DNA of 64,000 nucleotides from Drosophila persimilis (Eukaryota; Arthropoda; Insecta; Diptera; Drosophilidae), in contig NW_020825338.1 in NCBI RefSeq assembly GCF_003286085.1, positions 434,001-498,000 on the forward strand, read 5' to 3'. Position numbers and translations under genes: made by a program. The stretch's first letter is position 1, and the number at the start of each line of letters is the position of its first letter. This document shows, one piece after another, positions 33,340 to 43,726 of the stretch. The notes under the pieces are model-generated. The model had not been told where the DNA came from. It saw only the letters and a program-made list of their open reading frames with translations, and did not search any database.

Positions 33340-34014
33340 TCAGCGACCCAGACTTGGCGATATCGAATTCGAGATCTTTTTATCATCGCCTATCGACAAC
33401 AACGAACCATATATGGATGAGGCGGTATCGATAAGGTTCCTTAAGGACGATGCTGATTGCTGGGTCATTTTGGGAAGACTAAATAGGGCATCAATGTGAT
33501 TTTTAAAGATCAGACAATCATTATCGTAGACCCGTTTTAAGCTAGCCATCGCTTTTTCGTAGTTGGTCTCGGTTACTTGGAAAGCCCTAACTGTTCCCAA
33601 CGCTTCACCGGAGAGACACGAAAGCAAATGGTTGAACTTTTCGATAATTGGAATGCTTTGGTCATTGTGAACTAGAGTCTCAAATAAACCTATGAAGTTT
33701 TTAAAGTCCGAAAAGTTGCCGCTGAACTGCGGCAGAGCTAACTTCGGAAGGCGAGCACGAGTTGGGCCACCATAAGCTGGTACTGCCGGTATTGTCTCAT
33801 CAGCTGTCTTCAATGCGCAAATGAGAGACATTAATTTTGCCTTTGTGACAATTGAGAGTTCTTCCAACTCGACTCCAAATTCATCGTCAATGTCTATATC
33901 TTCAATCTTCTCTTGAAGTTCGCGTGCCGTGTCAATGCTACGCATCAGCGTTTCGAGTCTGCACTCGAGCTCCGTCAATACCAGCGGGGCGATATTGTTG
34001 GCTTTTGAGGTCAT
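33340..34014 (-). pseudogene. BEL/Pao Gag, C-terminally truncated
   Basis: 225 codons from the ATG at 34014 (a slightly longer frame begins at 34035). Contains the DUF1759-type core of BEL Gags: LPKLALPQFSGNFSDFKNFIGLFETLVHN, EKFNHLLSCLSGEALGTVRAF and YEKAMASLKRVYDND. The normal zinc-knuckle C-terminus is lost at the deletion junction near 33340, where the frame ends shortly after entering foreign sequence. Would form the particle coat in an intact element. Confidence 0.75.
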
Positions 34015-34035
34015 ATTGATTCTCAATACAAGCAA

Positions 34036-35082
34036 CTGAAGGCGAAAGATCGTTTCTAATAATCGTATTTAATGCCGAGGCACTCAATGAAATAATGGCT
34101 TTGCTGGCGCGTACACGAAAACCACACAAGAATAGCAACGAACAGCAATGGTGACAAGCGAAAACGAAAAATTTCACCGCTGTAGTTCTGAAGAATGGAT
34201 GTTGTGTATACGTATGCACCGACAACGATCGACGCTAAATTGATTTGCGAGGCACGACTTTGTCTTAATTGATAGTTGGATCCTACTGACACCAAACGAA
34301 TATACCCGACGAAAACAGGGTAGCGCGTCACTTGGTGTTTGGTTTGGATCAAGCGCGCCAAACAAAAGAACAACGATAAGCAACGGTGAGGAGCGAAAGC
34401 GAGACGAAAAAATTCACCTCTGCAGCTGCGTATTGGTATGCGTGCTTGGCCAACGACCCAACTATACATATATTTGACACAACGAAAACGAGACAGGGGA
34501 AAGGGGTGACAGCGATTGCAGTTAAAATCAGTTATACATATGTGTAGTTATGGCGTCCAAGAGGGTTAGATGTACATATGTATATATGTATTAATATATA
34601 TGCTCAACTCTAACTACAGCATGCAAATCTAGCTCTACTATGTCATACGTATGTGCCAAGAATTGAGAGCGAGGTGCAATTGTTTCAGCACAAGACAATA
34701 ATTGCGAGTTTTTTAATCTTTTCGTCTTCACTCGAGTTTTCAATTTTTTGCACAAATACCTTTTGATAAGATTGGAAATTCCAGGTGCTGTACTCTCCTC
34801 TTCTTATACTGGATGCTCCACTTGGATCTTCTTGGGTAGATGGTATATGTGTATCTCCTTTTGTATATATGTAGCTGCAGACAGGGTATTGCACGACCGA
34901 CGCGGTGATTTTTAGTTTTGTTTGTTGAATTATTTGCACACACGTCGCGGTCAATTTGGCAATTTAGCTGCAGCACATATGCATGTACATGTAGGTATGA
35001 TAGATTTTGGCTATTGATCTATTCTCCACTGTGTCACTGTCACTTTTGCCTTCCACTTTTAATTAATACGTTTAACTTGCAA
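34036..35082 (-). other. BEL leader with imperfect internal repeats
   Basis: About 1 kb of untranslated leader. Two blocks, 34110-34290 and about 34350-34470, share CAACGA.AAGCAA-CGGTGA-GCGAAA-CGAAAAATTCACC-like sequence, suggesting an old duplication. An AT-rich run with CATATGTA motifs lies at 34525-34605. No gene. Confidence 0.45.
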
Positions 35083-35100
35083 GTCCACCCGGGGGCGCCA

Positions 35101-35409
35101 TGAAAATTTAGAATAGTTTTTCTAAAATAAAGAGACCGAAAAACTTGGGTGACTGCAAATTTGTATTTTACGACGACGAAAAAAAAAGGAGTGCGTGCGT
35201 TCGATTTCATAGAATTTCCTTGACTTTGTTTCATATATTCAAACAATTTCTTCTTCGCCTATCTTACCTACGGTGGCAAAGCGGGGCGAATTCGCCAAGA
35301 GCGAGAGAGCGAGCATTTATTGCGCTCCCGCTTTGCCCTAGCCTAACTTACACTAGACTTCATAAAATACGATCCTAATAACAATTATTATACGCCAAAT
35401 GGCGCTACA
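35101..35409 (-). repeat. BEL/Pao LTR (5' LTR of the element)
   Basis: 309 bp, partner of 30690-30997; transcription of the element would start here on the minus strand. Confidence 0.9.
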
Positions 35410-35817
35410 GATTTAAAAAAGAAATTTGAAGAAATTTTGAAAAGAAATCCTGATTGTAAAATCATTTCAAAAATAAATAGTATATTAAATCTAAATACTG
35501 AAGATCTGTCTGGAATCGAACCAGACACAAATGAAAATATAATAAAATATAAATTTGCTCCAATTACTTCCGATTTTCCGCGTACAAAATGATTTTTGGA
35601 CAGAAACGTCAGAGCCTCTTAATAAATAATTTAGAGAAAATTTTAGTGGTTTACTGCAATACAAATTATTTCTAAACCTCTATTATATCGTATTTTTAAA
35701 GTATCTACTTTAATAGTAGAAAATGGTTAATCAAATTTAAATACCTATACTACCTTCTTTATCGCTTTTAAATTTTTTTGATTTGATTAACATAGGAAAT
35801 TGTTGCATATTTTGCAT

Positions 35818-36662
35818 TGAACCGCGGTTCCCACAGGCCGAATTCGACCGAAGCACAGCCGGATAAGGCTGTGGAACGGCCGGATAAAGGCTGATGGCTG
35901 GCCGGATAAGGCGAAGGTCAGTCCGGATACCCGCGGATATCCGGATGCAGCGAAGAGAGAAAGACACGCGAGAGGCAGAGGAGACAGCGGGATCGGGCCG
36001 GCAGTGGTCCGACGCATGACCAAATATGGGCATGGGATCACGCCACCGGCCAGGTCCCGTTACGAAGGCCGTGGAAACCAGGAGACGGCGATGAAAAGTT
36101 ACCGACGCCGAGCCGGGGTCCCGTTAAGGCGGGGTTATAAAAGGAGGCTGCGGCGACGAAGCGAGATCTTTCGTGGATGAGTGATCGTGCGCGCACATTG
36201 AAACCCCGCCGAAACGTACGAGTGATACCCGGTACGGTTCGAAGAAGTGCAGTGAAGTGAATACAGCAACAGGAAGACAGGCCCCGCCTGCCCCCAGAGT
36301 GAGTCTAAGTTAAGAGGTGATCCACATTTGCCGGCGGAAGCTAAGAAGGGAGAGCGAGACGTAGAGTGCGGATTTGAGTGGTGGGCCAAAGCAATAGCGG
36401 AGGTCAAATTGCCCCAATCATTAGCCTCAACGCTGCCACACCCGACGAGAGCCCGCGCGTGGTGGAGATCCGTAGATAAGTGAAATTGTTATATCTAGCC
36501 CTAAGTCCTAATATAACTACGAATAAAGCGAAATTAGATTAAAGAAGAGCAAGGTCTTATTATTTGTCGTTGGGGGCAACAATAAAAATACGTTGCAACG
36601 AATCTGCCGACCGCTGAGCGAGCCCAGCAAACTCAAGCGGCCCAAAAAGTAGGTCCGTTACA
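35818..36662 (+). repeat. 5' LTR of LTR element 2
   Basis: 845 bp, TGAACCGCGG...GTCCGTTACA. It contains a GGCCGGATAAGG-type repeat cluster (35860-35950), most of which is lost in the 3' copy. TATAAAAGGAGG at 36136-36147 is a likely TATA box. Confidence 0.85.
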
Positions 36663-36664
36663 AC

Positions 36665-36681
36665 TGGCGCCCAACGTGGGG
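36665..36681 (+). promoter_or_regulatory. primer binding site, tRNA-Lys(CUU) type
   Basis: TGGCGCCCAACGTGGGG, 2 nt after the 5' LTR end; complement of the Drosophila tRNA-Lys(CUU) 3' end. Confidence 0.85.
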
Positions 36682-36745
36682 TCTGCAACGACGAATAGTA
36701 GGACAAAGGGAGGAGAGATATAGGCGAGAGAAAGGGGAAGGGACA

Positions 36746-38041
36746 ATGGATCCACCGGTTGAGAAAGGAGGAGCTTGTCCAATGCGGCCACGCCTTCGGC
36801 GTGCGGCTGGAGGGCACAGTGGACGAAATGAGAAGAACATTTAAGGAATGGATGAGGGAACACGAGGATGAGGCAGAGTGGGCCGATCTGATTGAGGTAT
36901 GGGAGTGTCGGGCGGACAGGTCCTCGCCGACACCCCGTGCGGACGACAAACAGGCCGCGTACGAGCACCTGGCACCCCCACCCGGCGCAGCCCCGGCGGC
37001 GCTGTGGAGGTCCCCAGTCGACATACAACGAGAATTGATCGCGAGTCTCTCAGTGCCGATACCGGAACGCTCGCACACAGGGACGCCTAGCAGGTCCCGC
37101 CACCAAGGAAGGGATCGAAGCCGAGAGGCCGAAAGGGGGAGAACCGAACCAGCCACCATACAGCCGGCACACCTGGACTACGCTAGAGTGGCGAAACAGG
37201 TGAGAGAGTGGTCGTTCCGGTTCGACGGGACGACGAAGCCTCTCGAGCTCTTGGAGCAGGTCGAGTGGTCCGCCGAGACGTACGGTCTGGATCCGGATCT
37301 AATCCCAAGGGCGATGCCAGAGCTGCTAAAGGGGCGGGCGCTGATTTGGTTCGTGGCGACACAACCGACAGTGGAGAACGTGGAAAGAGTTCTCGTCCAG
37401 CTTCCAGGCTTACTTTCTGCCGCGGGGATATTTTGAGAAGTTGCTGCAGGAAGTGAGGATGCGGAAACAGAAATGGGGCGAGCCATTCAAAGAGTATATG
37501 GTAGAGATGCAGACACTTATGCGACCCCTGAAATGTCCCCAGGAGGAGCAAACGGAGTTGATTCGTGAGAATAGCATGCCCGATCTGAGAGCGTATATGA
37601 GGCCACACCGGTGCAGGGATCTCGACACCATGATGGAATTGGCAGACGAGTTCGAGGCGTTGGAGAGGGACCGCCTAGAGTTCCAACGGGAGAATCCAAC
37701 CGTGAAAGCCCGGGCAGCGAATCCCTTCCACAAGCCAGCCGAGACGACGGCATGTCGACGGTGCAAGGACGGCCCGCTGGACGGAGCAGCACGGGAGGAA
37801 AGGAGCGCGTGTCCTTATGCCGACACCGACCAACGGCAATATCGAGAACGGATATGTCAAGAATCCGGCCCAGGCGTGCCGAAGGTGTGGGAGCGCGGAT
37901 CATGGGAGCCGGGAGTGCAACGCCCGACCCCTCACCTATTGCTGGAGATGCGGAAAAGTGGGCATCTCGCCATGGCAGTGCAGCAGGAAAACGGGAAACG
38001 CCCGGAGGGCCGTACCAGGGTCGCAAGAAACAGTCCCTTAA
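36746..38041 (+). pseudogene. LTR element 2 Gag, frameshifted
   Basis: An ATG at 36746 opens a frame that leaves the gag body after about a dozen codons; the body is open at 36759-37436 in another frame. The capsid-like part reads VAKQVREWSFRFDGTTKPLELL and LLKGRALIWFVA. A second shift near 37420 moves to 37441-37860 (LRAYMRPHRCRDLDTMMELADEFEALERD), and a third to 37817-38041, where two zinc knuckles lie: CRRCGSADHGSREC (Cx2Cx4Hx4C) and CWRCGKVGISPWQC, whose His position is altered. At least three lesions, so not functional. Confidence 0.8.
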
Positions 38042-38059
38042 GCCTAGTCGGCAGGCTGA

Positions 38060-39998
38060 CCAGCGAGGAGGAGCAGTTATTCGCAGTAGTGAGGTCGCGG
38101 GCATGGAGCTGCTAGCCACGGTGGATACAGGAGCTACCAGCAGTTTCGTGAGCCGCGAGCTGGCGGACCGACTAAAGGGTGAAGGCCGGGAGGCGGCGGC
38201 AAGGAAAAGGGTGAGGTTGGCGGATGGCCATAGCCAGGAGGTCACGTGCCAGATTGAAACGAAGGTATGCTTTGGGAACAAGGAGATCCCAATGGTGTTA
38301 CTCGTATTGCCGGGTGTGATTGATGAGTTGGTTTTGGGATGGGATTTTCTCCGCGCGGTCGGGGCAGTGGTGACCTGTGCAGGGCACAGGGTGGTGATCC
38401 CTGCCCAAGATCGGGAGCGAGGAGACCAGAAAGAAAGACTGTTCGTGGCGAAGGCCGAAGCTGGGGACACGGCTAGGGAGTCCGACAACAAAACGGACAC
38501 GACCCTAAGAGTGGCCGCCAGAAAGGTGTCCGCGGGCATGAGGCAGGATGAGGGGGCGAGGGAAGAGCCAGTGGAGGAATTCTTAGCCCGAGAGTTGGAA
38601 GCGTTTTCCAAAATCGAGGGGGTGTCTAATGTGGCGGTGCACACAATCACCATGAGTGACCCGCAACCGATTAAGCAAAGATATTACCCGAAGAACCCCA
38701 AAATGCAGGCCGAGATTAACCAGAAAGTGGACGAACTACTAGAAATGGGATGCATAGAGCCGTCAAAGAGCCTATAGTGATGGTAAAGAAGAAAAATGGC
38801 AAATGGAGATTGTGCGTGGACTTTCGTCAAGTAAACGCGAGATCAATAAAGGACGCGTACCCAATGCCCAGGATCGACTACATACTCGATCAACTGCGGG
38901 AAGCGAAATTCATCAGTAGCCTGGATCTGAAGGATGGATATTGGCAGATCCCCCTGGCAGAGAGCAGCTGGCCGATCACGGCGTTCACGGTGCCCGGAAA
39001 GGGGTTATACCAATGGAAGGTGATGCCGTTTGGGTTACACTCCGCGTCGGCCACCTTTCAACGGGCGTTAGACCAAGTGATTGGGCCAGAAATGATGCCG
39101 CACGCGTTCGCGTACCAGGATGACATAGTGGTCAGCGGGCGAACGGAGGAAGAACACCGAAGAAACCTGAAAGAGGTGTTTCGACGGCTGCGCATGGCTA
39201 ACCTGCGGCTGAACGCAGACAAGTGCGAGTTCTTTAGGAAAGAGCTGCGGTATTTGGGCCACAAGGTGACCGGCGAGGGGATATGTACAGACCCCGAGAA
39301 AGTTGCAGCCATAGCCGAACTGAAACCGCCCACAAATATCAAGGAGCTGAGACAGTACTTGGGAGTGGCCTCATGGTACCGGCGGTTCGTGCCCGACTTC
39401 GCCACCCTCGTGTAGCCACTCACCGGGCTGAAAGAAAACGGAATGGGTCTGGACACAGGAACGGCAGGAAGCGTTCGAGGAGGTGAAAAAACGACTAGTG
39501 GCGGACCGCGTGCTGGCGTGCCCCGACTTCTCGAAGAAATTCATCCTGCAGACAGACGCCAGTGATTACGGGCTGGGTGCGATTCTCACGCAGGAGACGG
39601 AAAGGGGCGAACGGGTAATATCATATGCTAGCAGGACGCTAAACGGACCCGAAAGGAACTATTCGGCGACCGAGAAAGAATGTCTGGCCATTGTATGGGC
39701 CATCCGCCGGTTGAGGCCATACTTGGAAGGTTATCGCTTCAAGGTGGTCACGGACCACATGGCTCTGAAATGGCTAAATAGCATAGAAAGTCCGTCGGGG
39801 AGAGTGGCGAGAAGGGCATTAGAGCTACAGCAGTACGACTTTGAAGTCGCGTACAGGAAAGGACAGCTCAACGTGGTAGCCGACGCACTCTCCTGACAAC
39901 CGTTGGAGGAACGAGGCCGTCGGAAAAGAAATGAGGAGGGAACACAGCCTGTAGGCGAGCCACCCTGCAAGTGGTTAGAGGGCATGGCAGAAAAGATC
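38060..39998 (+). pseudogene. LTR element 2 Pol: protease, RT, RNase H
   Basis: Protease at about 38103-38400: MELLATVDTGATSSFVS with the active Asp, ending ELVLGWDFL. RT starts (QRYYPKNPKMQAEINQKVDELL) but the frame is lost at 38777. It resumes at 38765-39415: LCVDFRQVNARSIKDAYPMPRI, motif A SSLDLKDGYWQI, motif C YQDD (Gln at the usual Val/Leu position). A stop at 39413 and a shift near 39430 precede RNase H at 39483-39896: LQTDASDYGLGAILTQ, ATEKECLAIVWA, VTDHMALKWL, VVADALS. Coding then continues to the LINE B insertion through two stops. Confidence 0.8.
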
Positions 39999-40137
39999 AG
40001 AAAATAATCCCCAAGGTTAGGTTAGGTTAGGTTGAGGCGGCTGCCGGGCTCGCTCGGAGCCCGTCACACTTAGGCCGGTTTCGGCCCGTTGTGATACCGC
40101 ATAGGATCATTTCCTTCCTGCGTTGTGAGACTTCCTG

Positions 40138-43100
40138 TCAGCAATTATCCCATCCAGATGCTCTCACAAAGTTCGCTATCCTTCTGGGACATAGTTTGGA
40201 CATCTCTGAGATGTCGTGTAGAAAGGCTGAGCCCAGGTGTTGTAGCCTTCTTCTGCTGAGAGCCGGGCAGGAGCAGAACAGATGTTCCACTGTCTCCTCC
40301 TCTTCCTCGTCTCTACAGCTGCGACAAAAATCGTTATGTGGGGCCCCCAGCCTGTTAGCGTGAGTGCCTATTAGCCAGTGTCCCGTGAGGGAACGAGTGA
40401 CTACGCTGCACCTTTTCCTGCTTAACTTGAGGAGCTCGGAGGTGCGCTTCATGTCCATGGTCGGCCATGTTTGCCGAGTTGTGCGACATCGTGGCACTGT
40501 TTGCCACATATCGTTTTTTAGTCGCTTGTATTGCTCCCTTATGATGAGCTTACAGGTGGCCATTGGCATACAGATATCCTCCTTGTCTTGGAGAAGGGGG
40601 ATTGTAGTGCCAGATCTGGCCAGCTCGTCCGCTATACAGTTGCCCTCGATGTCCCGGTGGCCCGGGACCCAAATTAGGCTAATAGCAAATTGCTGAGCCA
40701 TCTCGTGTAGAGATTTGCGGCAGTCTGCCACGGTGGCCGAGTTCGAGGAAATCGCGCTTAGCGATTTGATCGCAGCTTGGCTGTCGCTATAAATGTTTAG
40801 CTTGGTTGCCGTGACGGCAGCCGCTTGTAGGCAGTCTAGTGCCTCCCTGATTGCTATGACTTCCGCTTGAAAGACACTGCAATGATCTGGGAGTCTGAAG
40901 GAATGCCTTATGTTTAGCTGTTCAGAGTAGATTCCCCCTCCGACTCTGTCGTCCAGCTTTGATCCATCTGTGAAGATGCTTATGGCCCCTTCAGGGCCTG
41001 GGAGTCCCTCGAGCCATTCGTCTCTATGAGGGATGATTGTGTCGAAGGGAGTGTCTGTATACTCTCTTGGAACTTGGTAGTCTGTTTTTGAGGGGACAGT
41101 ACTGCTATTTAATATGGCTGAGTGACCTATGCACTGTGTCACCCATTGATCTGAGTCTCTTAGACGTATTGCTGCTGCTTCTGCCCGTTCCTTTCCTGCG
41201 AGTTCAAGGCTCTGTAGGCATAGGATGGCATTTAGCGCATCATTTGGGGTGGTGCGGAGAGCTCCGCTGATGCATAGGGCGGCAGTCCGCTGGACTTTGC
41301 CCAGTTGCTTGGTGATCGCCCTTTTTGATAGGGCTGGCCACCACACCGTAACTCCGTAGAGTAGTATTGGTCTAACTATAGCTTGATATATCCATTGGAC
41401 TATGCTTGGGATCATACCCCATCTTAGCCCAATAGCTTTTTTGCATGTATAGAGTGCAGTCATTGCCTTTTTCACTCTGTCTTTGACATTCAGGTTCCAG
41501 TTAAGCTTCTTGTCAATTACCAACCCTAAGTAACTGGCACTGTCGCTAAAGGAGAGCCTGCATCCTTGTAGTATTGGAGGGTTGAGGGGCGGGACCTTGT
41601 ATTTATTTGTGAATAACACGAGTTCCGTTTTTGAGGGATTTACTCCCAGACCGCGCGATTTCGTCCAGTCCGACAGTTGCGCTAGCTTTGTGGACATTAA
41701 GTCGCACAGTGTTTGGGGGTATTTCCCCGAGAAAATAATCGCAACGTCATCCGCATAGGCCACGACTTTGCAGCCCCCCCCCCTCCAGGTCCCATAGAAT
41801 CTTGTTGACTGCTATGTTCCACAGAAGAGGAGACAGGACACCACCTTGCGGGGTGCCTCTGTTGACATACCTTGACTGGGCGGACGATCCCATCGATGAT
41901 GTCACCGTCCTGCATGTGAGCAATTGATCAATGAGCATCACCAAGTGACGGTCCACCCCCAGGTCAGTCAGGGCTTCTGTAATGGCACCCGGTACAACGT
42001 TGTTAAAAGCTCCCTCAATGTCGAGAAATGCTATGAGTGAGTACTCTTTGTGATGCAGAGATTTCTCTACCGCAGAGATCACTTCATGAAGAGCCGTTTC
42101 CGTGGATTTTCCTTTCCGGTAGGCATGCTGTGCGTCTGACAGCAACTGAGGGTGTATAGTTGTCCTCAGTTGCAGCCCGACGAGTCTCTCAAAGGTTTTG
42201 AGGAGGAAGGACGATAGGCTGATTGGTCTAAAGTCTTTTGCAGCTGAGTGCGAGGCTTTCCCAGCTTTGGGAATGAAGACTATCTTTGCCTTAAGCCATG
42301 TTCGCGGCATTGTACCCACAGCCAGTATCTTCCTGAAGATACCTTGTAGCCAGTTTATGGCCGTATCCCCGGCCTTCTGAAGTTGGGCCGGGATTACCTG
42401 GTCTGGGCCTGGCGATTTGAACGGGTTGAAGCTGTTTATTGCCCAGCTTATGTTACGTTTAGTGAGGATGTGATCCATCGAGGTTACCGGTCCCTCTCCT
42501 GGAAGATGTGCCGTCTCGATGGTTGTGCACCCTGGAAAATGTGTGTCTAGTAGAATGTGCAGGGACTCCTCACTGGAGTTAGTCCACGTGCCGTCATTCC
42601 TTTTAAGATACCCCACCGAGGGGTTAGTTTTTGAGAGAATCTTGCGAAGCCTTGCGGCCTCTGATGTTTCCTCAATTTCCGAGCAAAATTTTTGCCAAGA
42701 GGCCCTTTTTGCTTTCCTTGTTTCCTTTTTATATAGTGACAGACTGATTTTATAGTCTGCCCAGTGGCTCTCCTCGTTCGCGCTTTTGGCCCTGTTGAAA
42801 AGGGTCCTGCAGCTTTTACGTAGGATGTCTATTTGCTTTGACCACCAGGGGGGTTTCTTTTTCCCCCTAGGTTTGCTAGAGGGGCATGCTGCCGCGAAGG
42901 CTTTGTTGCATGCCTCTGTGAACCTGTTCACTAGGCGATCTAGGTCGTCTTTTGTGTCAGGGCATGATGGTGCTTTGGAGGGGAGTAAGTCCTCCAGGGC
43001 TGAGCTATATTTTTCCCAGTTGGCTTTCCTGGGATTAATATAGTCCTTAGGTTTCGGACACTCGAGGGATAGTGTGGTCTCGATGTATCTGTGGTCAGAG

Positions 43101-43726
43101 AAGGAGTGGTCATCAAGGACTTGCCAACTCTTGACTATGTCTAACAGGTTGGAAGACACTAGGGTGATGTCAATAACCTCCTGTCGATTTTTAATTATAA
43201 AAGTGGGGTCGTTGCCCCGATTACAGATAAATAGATTTGAGTTAAGGATGAAGCTGAAAAGTGACTCACCCCTTGCATTTGTGTTCGAGCTCCCCCATTG
43301 AGTGTGGTGAGCGTTGGCATCGCAACCTATTAATAGGTCTATGTCCGACCTCTCGCTGTCGCTGGCTAGTTTGCGAACAAGGTCGTTGGGGGGATCGTTT
43401 CCCTCATGGGCCATGTAGGACGACATCAGCCTTAGATGTGTCCCTTCCAGCTCTAGGCTTACCGCCGTGTTGTCGCTATCGCTATAATTATGGAGCAGAA
43501 AGATATTAAGGTGCTTTCTGGCGAGAATGCAGGTGCGAGTTTTACCTTCATGTTGAGCTACAATTATCTTGTACTCCTTCGACCCTAATCCACAAACCTT
43601 GTCTCCCACTATCCAAGGTTCCTGGATCAGGGCTACGTCTGCTCCGCTCTCTTCGAGGCGGAGTATAAGAGCAGCGGATGCTGCTTTACAGTGGTGGAGA
43701 TTGATCTGAAGGAGCCTCAGGGACAT
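40138..43726 (-). pseudogene. LINE B ORF2 (EN-RT-RNase H), one frameshift
   Basis: Target-primed retrotransposition protein. The frame begins with MSLRLLQINLHHCK at 43726 (the open frame extends to 43759). Endonuclease: IQEPWIVG, GCDANAHHTQWGS, ITLVSS, SDHRYI. RT: PGPDQVIPAQL, DFRPISLSSFLLK, AYRKGKSTETALHEV, motif A IAFLDIEGAFNNVV, GTPQGGVLSPLLWN, motif C VAYADDVAI. RNase H: FTDGSKLDDRVGGGIY, YSDSQAAIKSL, WVPGHRDIEGNCIADELA. C-terminal Cys-His: FCRSCRDEEEEETVEHLFCSC. The frame is lost in a run of ten G on the minus strand (41774-41783 as C), just before YADD, and continues in the next frame to 40138. Confidence 0.88.

Larger units (their letters stand above)
30685..35414 (-). mobile_element. 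BEL/Pao retrotransposon, internally deleted
   Basis: LTRs at 30690-30997 and 35101-35409 (about 308 bp, roughly 97% identical by eye, TG...CA). Target duplication GATTT is at 30685-30689 and 35410-35414; 5-bp duplications are usual for BEL/Pao. The element reads on the minus strand: leader 35082-34036, gag 34014-33340, pol 33330-31018. A primer-site-like TGGCGCC sequence (minus strand) directly abuts the LTR at 35100. The gag C-terminus, protease and part of RT are missing, as is part of integrase, so it could move only with help from another copy. Confidence 0.9.
30442..35591 (+). pseudogene. CGGBP1/hAT-derived-like ORF split by BEL insertion
   Basis: Two coding pieces: 30442-30689 and 35415-35591. 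If the BEL element and one copy of its GATTT duplication are ignored, the frame runs straight from the first to the second and ends at a TGA. Motifs: FIYIKSHFERVAEIITALEAKG (30540-30605) and, near the end, KFAPITS followed by a short tail. That combination is what I associate with the insect family of CGGBP1-like proteins derived from hAT transposases (their C-terminal part). It could be a host gene, a domesticated copy or an old transposon. The N-terminal zinc finger expected in this family was not found; a possible splice acceptor precedes the ORF. Confidence 0.5.

Noticed and set aside
37517..38653. 378-codon minus-strand frame across gag/protease of LTR element 2
   Set aside because: Shadow of the sense coding region, which carries clear protease and zinc-knuckle motifs; the antisense product resembles nothing.
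40016..40036. True telomeric repeat
   Set aside because: The units end exactly at a LINE 3' terminus next to a 17-bp target duplication, so they belong to the LINE tail.
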